NCBI RefSeq assembly: GCF_032586235.1
Contig: NZ_JAWHTD010000006.1
Coordinates: forward strand, 124,001 to 188,000
Direction: 5' to 3'
DNA length: 64,000 nt
Source of the DNA: Aestuariicoccus sp032586235
Lineage (GTDB): Bacteria; Pseudomonadota; Alphaproteobacteria; Rhodobacterales; Rhodobacteraceae
Shown: positions 61,459 through 64,000 of the stretch, piece after piece
Layout: each line of letters begins with the position of its first letter
How positions within the stretch are numbered: the stretch's first letter is position 1
Program-made: the position numbers and the translations under genes
Notes under the pieces: model-generated
What the model was told of the DNA's origin: nothing
Seen by the model: the letters and a program-made list of their open reading frames with translations, nothing else
The model's database searches: none

Positions 61459-62526
61459 ATGCGAGTACTTAACGTCTGCGAAACGGCAAAGGGCGGCGTC
61501 GGAACCTATCAGGCGGCCCTCGCCGCGATGAGCGGGATGGGCGTGGAGATGCACTATCTCGTGCCAGAACAGGATGCGGATTTCCTGGGAGGCGAGGCGA
61601 AGACCTACACGTTCGACCGTCGGAAACGCGGTGTTTTCTCGCTTCTTGCCATGCTCTATGAAACGCGGCGCTTGATAAAGGAACTGCAGCCAGACCTCTG
61701 TTTCTTCCACAGCAGCTTTGCGCTTGCCGGGCTGGCCATGTTGCGCGGGCCCGGCGCCCGGCGCCCGGCGCTCTATTGTCCCCACGGTTGGGCCATTGCG
61801 AGCCATTCCTCCGGAGGTCTTAAAAGCCGGATCATACGGGCAGTCGAAGGCCGTCTTGCCGGACTGGCCGACACCACGGTCTGCGTTTCGCAACATGAGA
61901 AGGACCTTGCGGACACGCTGGGTTATCACGGCAGGCGCGTCGTAATCGAGAATGCAGTCCCGCCACCGCGACCGGATGCGCGCGACGATCTATTCCACGA
62001 TGAACCGGACGCCCTGCACCTGCTCTTCGTGGGCAGGCTGGACCGCCAGAAAGGCTTCGATATCCTCGCGCAGGCCATGCGCCTGGCGAACCGGCCGGAC
62101 GTCAGGCTGAGTGTGGTGGGCGGTGCGGTTCGAGGCGATGGCGCATCGGGCGACATACCGCAGGGCACGACCCTGGTGGGCTGGGTGGATCCCTCGGAAA
62201 TCGACCACTGGCACCGGTCGGCGGACGCGCTGATCGTCCCCTCGCGTTGGGAAGGTCTGCCCCTCGTCATTCTTGAGGCGTTCCGCAATGGAACGCCGGT
62301 GATCTGCTCCGAGCGCAGCGGTATGGAGGCGTTGGTGACGCGCGGTGTGACCGGGGATCACTTCGATCTGACACCCGAGGCGCTGGCCAAAGTCCTGCGC
62401 GGGCTCGACAAATCCGCGCTGCGTGCGATGCGCCCGGCCTGCCGCGACGTGTTCGAAACCCGCTTCAGCATCGCGAGGCTGCACAGGGAACTTTTCGCGG
62501 TGATGCAGGAGGCCGTGGCGAAATGA
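61459..62526 (+). CDS. Glycosyltransferase family 4
   Basis: 355 codons. GT-B fold: N-terminal GGVGTY loop (about 12-17) and C-terminal LLFVGRLDRQKGFDIL (about 188-203), WEGLPLVILEA (E-x7-E, about 263-273). Builds surface polysaccharide. A (CCGGCGC)3 tract at 61751-61771 encodes part of residues 98-105 (GPGARRP) and is in frame with three units; a change in unit number would break the gene. Overlaps the sulfotransferase gene as ATGA. Confidence 0.9.
   Translation: MRVLNVCETAKGGVGTYQAALAAMSGMGVEMHYLVPEQDADFLGGEAKTYTFDRRKRGVFSLLAMLYETRRLIKELQPDLCFFHSSFALAGLAMLRGPGARRPALYCPHGWAIASHSSGGLKSRIIRAVEGRLAGLADTTVCVSQHEKDLADTLGYHGRRVVIENAVPPPRPDARDDLFHDEPDALHLLFVGRLDRQKGFDILAQAMRLANRPDVRLSVVGGAVRGDGASGDIPQGTTLVGWVDPSEIDHWHRSADALIVPSRWEGLPLVILEAFRNGTPVICSERSGMEALVTRGVTGDHFDLTPEALAKVLRGLDKSALRAMRPACRDVFETRFSIARLHRELFAVMQEAVAK
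61751..61771 (+). repeat. Heptanucleotide tandem repeat (CCGGCGC)3 in the glycosyltransferase gene
   Basis: Three exact CCGGCGC units, identical to the tract at 59375-59395, here keeping the reading frame open. Slippage by one unit would shift the frame near codon 98 of 355. Confidence 0.9.
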
Positions 62527-63428
62527 CCGCCGTCGCGCCCTGGCTGCCGAACTTCTTCATCGCGGGTGTCCCGAAGGCCGGCACCAGTTCGTTGCACCGA
62601 TGGCTCGCCGCCCACCCGGACGCCTTTGGGTCGACGGAAAAGGAAACCTGCTATTTTGCCGATCCCACGTCCCATCTCTTCCGCCCGGATGCGAACATCA
62701 CCAACGAGTTGGCAGGTTATGAGGCCTTTTTCCCCGTTCCTGAGGATGCGCACCCAAGGGTGATCTTCGAATCCACGCCCGCTTACATCTACCAGCGCGC
62801 GGCGCTCGACCAGATCCCGAACCTGCATACGCGTCCAAAATGCCTCTTTGTCCTGCGCGAACCGGCGGAACAGATCCATTCGCTTTTCACCTACTTCCAG
62901 AACAACTGGAATTACATTCCGGCGGAGATGACTTTCGAAGACTTTCTCGCGGCGATCCGCGAAGGTAGCGCATCGTTCTCCGGTAACGAGCTGGCGGAAA
63001 ACGCGCTGTCCAACGCGCGCTACGCAGTGCACTTGCGGCCTTGGCGCGAACGGCTGGGTCCGGATCGCTTTCGCGTCGTGACCTTCGACGAGTTGCGGCG
63101 CGACCCCCGCGGGTTGATGACGCGGCTCGCTATGTGGCTCGATCTCGATTCTGCGTTTTACGACAGCTTCCGCTTCGAGGTTGAAAACGAGAGCTACGTG
63201 CCGCGCTCTCGCCTGCTGCAGCGCCTAAACATCGCGCTGCGCGCCTCGCTGCCCAAGGGCGCGACCTACAACATTCTGCGCCGCGCCTACCGGCTTCTCA
63301 ACACGACGAAAACCGCTCGCACGCCTGACACGCGCGACAATCTCGCCGCGCTACGCGCCGAGTTCCTCGAGCACAACGCCCAGCTCGCGCGAGACTTCGA
63401 CCTCGATCTCTCGGAATGGTCAGGCTGA
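62523..63428 (+). CDS. Sulfotransferase
   Basis: 301 codons. PAPS-dependent sulfotransferase: 5'-phosphosulfate loop GVPKAGTSSLHRWLA (about 15-29), 3'-phosphate motif FVLREPAEQIHS (about 114-125) with later Ser. Likely sulfates a glycan made by the adjacent glycosyltransferases, giving a sulfated surface polymer common in marine bacteria. ATGA overlap with the preceding gene supports joint expression. Confidence 0.9.
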   Translation: MTAVAPWLPNFFIAGVPKAGTSSLHRWLAAHPDAFGSTEKETCYFADPTSHLFRPDANITNELAGYEAFFPVPEDAHPRVIFESTPAYIYQRAALDQIPNLHTRPKCLFVLREPAEQIHSLFTYFQNNWNYIPAEMTFEDFLAAIREGSASFSGNELAENALSNARYAVHLRPWRERLGPDRFRVVTFDELRRDPRGLMTRLAMWLDLDSAFYDSFRFEVENESYVPRSRLLQRLNIALRASLPKGATYNILRRAYRLLNTTKTARTPDTRDNLAALRAEFLEHNAQLARDFDLDLSEWSG

Positions 63429-63429
63429 G

Positions 63430-64000
63430 TCAGCGCGTCAGCATCTCGTCGTAGATCGCCAGCAGGTTGCGCAGATGCGCCTGCGGCGACACCTCTTCCG
63501 CGAGCGCGCCGCTGTCGAACGCGCCAAGCGTCGGCAAGAGTTTGAGCGCCGCCGCGAGATCGTCGACCGACGGCTTTTGATAGATCAACCCGTCTTCCCC
63601 GTCTCGCACCGTCTCGGCGGCCGCACTCCACATGCCGCAAACCACTGGGATCCCGCGCAGCAGCGCCTCGATGGGAACTAGGGGCTGGCCTTCGTACCAA
63701 AGGCTGGGGAACACCAGGGCACGGGCCTGGGACAGGTGGAGCTGAACCTCTTCCGGGCGCACCCAGCCGGTGATCTCTGCATCGGGATTGGCGGCCAGGA
63801 TGGCTTCCGCTTCGGGACCATCACCTACGAACAGTACCGGCAATCCAAGACGCCGCGCCGCCTGGGCAAGATGTAATCCGCCCTTCTCGGGCGCGAGGCG
63901 CCCGACGAAGACCAGCAACTTGTTGGCATCCACGTCTACGTGAGGGCCGCCGGGCTCCACCGGATTGGAGACATGATGCAGCCGCGCTGACGACGGAAGG
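63430..64000 (-). CDS. Glycosyltransferase family 4, C-terminal part (cut by window edge)
   Basis: 190 codons inside the window; the frame is still open at the right edge, and HHVSNPVEPGG at the edge is typical of GT4 proteins just before the second Rossmann domain. LLVFVGRLAPEKGGLHL (donor-binding) and YEGQPLVPIEA (E-x7-E). N-terminal half lies beyond 64000. Its stop is one base from the convergent sulfotransferase stop. Confidence 0.88.
   Translation of the reverse strand, partial: LPSSARLHHVSNPVEPGGPHVDVDANKLLVFVGRLAPEKGGLHLAQAARRLGLPVLFVGDGPEAEAILAANPDAEITGWVRPEEVQLHLSQARALVFPSLWYEGQPLVPIEALLRGIPVVCGMWSAAAETVRDGEDGLIYQKPSVDDLAAALKLLPTLGAFDSGALAEEVSPQAHLRNLLAIYDEMLTR

Overview
This window is a chromosomal stretch from a GC-rich alphaproteobacterium of the Rhodobacteraceae (Roseobacter-type aerobic anoxygenic phototroph). 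Evidence: the order bchFNBHLM-lhaA-puhABC-orf-acsF-puhE-hemA-cycA, the divergent ppaA-ppsR-bchG-bch2-bchP group, TGT-N12-ACA PpsR boxes between the two groups, an oxygen-dependent cyclase (acsF), and rpsT/dnaA/dnaN/recF/gyrB on the same contig.

Layout. (1) 1-22256: one arm of a photosynthesis gene cluster. Leftward: ppaA, ppsR, bchG, a PucC-family MFS gene, bchP and the first codons of a further gene. Rightward: a superoperon from bchF to a cytochrome c2 gene, closed by a strong terminator at 22226-22256. Many genes overlap by ATGA or sit a few bases apart. (2) 22278-27800: extracellular polysaccharide genes (Poly_export lipoprotein, epimerase, sugar transferase, YjbF- and YjbH-like outer-membrane proteins). 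(3) 28014-31952: a small flagellar group (FlgN-like, FlgJ N-domain, FliK, FlgD) flanked by a 32-codon stub that looks like the N-terminus of motB. (4) 31956-43208: housekeeping block ubiB, ubiE, mutM, enoyl-CoA hydratase, rpsT, dnaA, dnaN, recF, gyrB. (5) 43215-49425: an NtrC-like regulator with altered key motifs, divergent from a nitrate/cyanate-type ABC transporter, an NTF2-like protein and cyanase (cynS), forming a cyanate-use module. (6) From about 49565 to the right edge: an integrated island. It begins in a split tRNA-Pro(CGG) gene followed by a tyrosine integrase and an AlpA-like regulator. It carries two dehydrogenases, two RTX proteins (one with a GDSL esterase domain), an ATP-grasp gene with a frameshift, a cluster of broken insertion sequences, two glycosyltransferases and a sulfotransferase. 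The right end of the island is not in the window.

Points of most interest: two (CCGGCGC)3 heptanucleotide tracts, 2.4 kb apart, inside two island genes. In the ATP-grasp gene, removing one unit restores a single 348-codon frame, which suggests slipped-strand switching. An interspersed GC-hairpin repeat occurs five times, once in frame inside bchB where it encodes the inter-domain linker. Five PpsR boxes occur, two of which end one base before the bchG and bchF start codons. All functional calls are from reading the sequence; no database search was possible.
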